Origin: JALHQU01 sp043745295 | Lineage (GTDB): Bacteria > Planctomycetota > Planctomycetia > Gemmatales > Gemmataceae | Assembly (NCBI GenBank): GCA_043745295.1 | Contig: JAYTTN010000667.1 | Coordinates: 1 to 15,263 of the forward strand | Direction: 5' to 3' | Length of the DNA: 15,263 bases | Part shown: positions 14,809 through 15,263 of the stretch, in pieces | Numbering within the stretch: position 1 is the stretch's first letter | Layout of the letters: each line of letters opens with the position of its first letter | Made by a program: the position numbers and the translations under genes | Notes under the pieces: generated by a model | What the model saw: only the letters and a program-made list of their open reading frames with translations | What the model was told of the DNA's origin: nothing | Database searches by the model: none

Positions 14809-15263
14809 GCGGAACCTCTCATACATGAACCCGTTGGCGGTGTCCCACCCTCGAAGTGGGAGTGACCGACTCCTCTCGGGGGTTCGCCATGATCCGCATC
14901 CACCTGCCGCCGGTCAGGTGCAGCGTCTGGTTCGGCCCGCCCGCAGTGCCTTTCGCCCTTCCATGTCCTGCCGCGTCCGCGTGTCCCGATCCGCATCGGC
15001 CTCCGTCGAGCAGCGAGCCTTCGATGCGGGCCGGACCGGGACTCGATCCCGCAGGCAAAGCGATCAATTCCGAATCTTCCCGGCCTGCCGAACGACCCAG
15101 CTCAGCGGCGGCGGGGCTGCTGAACCTTAAACCCTGGAAAACCCGTCACGCCCCGCCGTCCGCTACAGCGCCTGGTTCGGCCTGCTTGTACAAGCATAGG
15201 CTGTGCTTGGGCGGTTGATGCTGTAGAACCCGCTCCTGCCAATCCGCCGGTAAGCCCGTGAGC
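14809..15263. other. Degenerate noncoding region at the right edge
   Basis: No gene is supported here. The frames present on both strands overlap each other, lack ribosome sites and have no recognisable domain. Visible structure is limited: a small hairpin (TCCCAC/GTGGGA near 14843-14862), a 17-bp near-identical direct repeat at 14921-14937 and 15166-15182 (CAGCG-C/T-CTGGTTCGGCC), and a perfect 14-bp palindrome TGCTTGTACAAGCA at 15183-15196. The stretch looks like layered old repeats. Confidence 0.4.

Noticed and set aside
14819..15067. Minus-strand frame of 82 codons near the right end
   Set aside because: It has no ribosome site, overlaps other frames, and looks like translated repeat DNA.

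Overview
The window looks like chromosomal DNA from a planctomycete, most likely the Gemmataceae (Gemmata and relatives). The evidence is the very high GC content, a protein carrying the TIGR02996 domain expanded in Gemmata, genes of the tetrahydromethanopterin/methanofuran C1 pathway (known in planctomycetes), and structured dispersed repeats. This placement is an inference from gene content.

Layout. (1) 1-3250 is a decayed mobile island. It holds a VirD4/TraG-type coupling ATPase broken by two frameshifts and with an altered Walker B, a convergent tyrosine integrase whose N-terminal coding frame has no start codon, a perfect 22-bp palindrome, and the 5' half of a tRNA gene that marks the probable attachment site. 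(2) 3259-5347 is a tightly overlapped minus-strand operon: a cREC-type receiver-like protein, an MfnF-like ASKHA protein and an MfnE-like amino-acid-kinase-fold protein. (3) 5348-6457 has a dispersed inverted repeat and a divergent, orphan ABC-2-type ATPase. (4) 6640-13035 is one long minus-strand run. In transcription order it holds a PD-(D/E)XK-like protein, a fused pair of small 'PFRPF/DGR' domains, a TIGR02996-SUKH-like protein, another small PFRPF protein, glycine decarboxylase subunit 2 (gcvPB), a vanadium-haloperoxidase remnant, two more PFRPF proteins, a secreted alpha/beta hydrolase and a TfoX-N protein. (5) 13174-14222 is on the plus strand: a sixth PFRPF copy and a CoA-transferase beta subunit without its alpha partner. 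(6) 14223-15263 is degenerate: an apparent IS630-like transposase scrap, and a 177-bp element with perfect 21-bp terminal inverted repeats sitting inside a Phd/YefM-type antitoxin gene.

The main observation is the PFRPF/DGR family: six domain copies of roughly 73-85 residues within 5.3 kb, threaded between unrelated metabolic genes. One copy sits in a 299-bp insert placed exactly before the gcvPB start codon and flanked by 69-bp direct repeats (68/69 identical) that duplicate the first 23 codons of gcvPB. Two other copies are fused in frame but keep a Shine-Dalgarno and ATG at the junction. The pattern suggests a small gene that spreads as a cassette. The metabolic genes also stand apart from their usual partners (gcvPB without gcvPA, CoA-transferase beta without alpha, ABC ATPase without permease), consistent with a heavily reshuffled genome.
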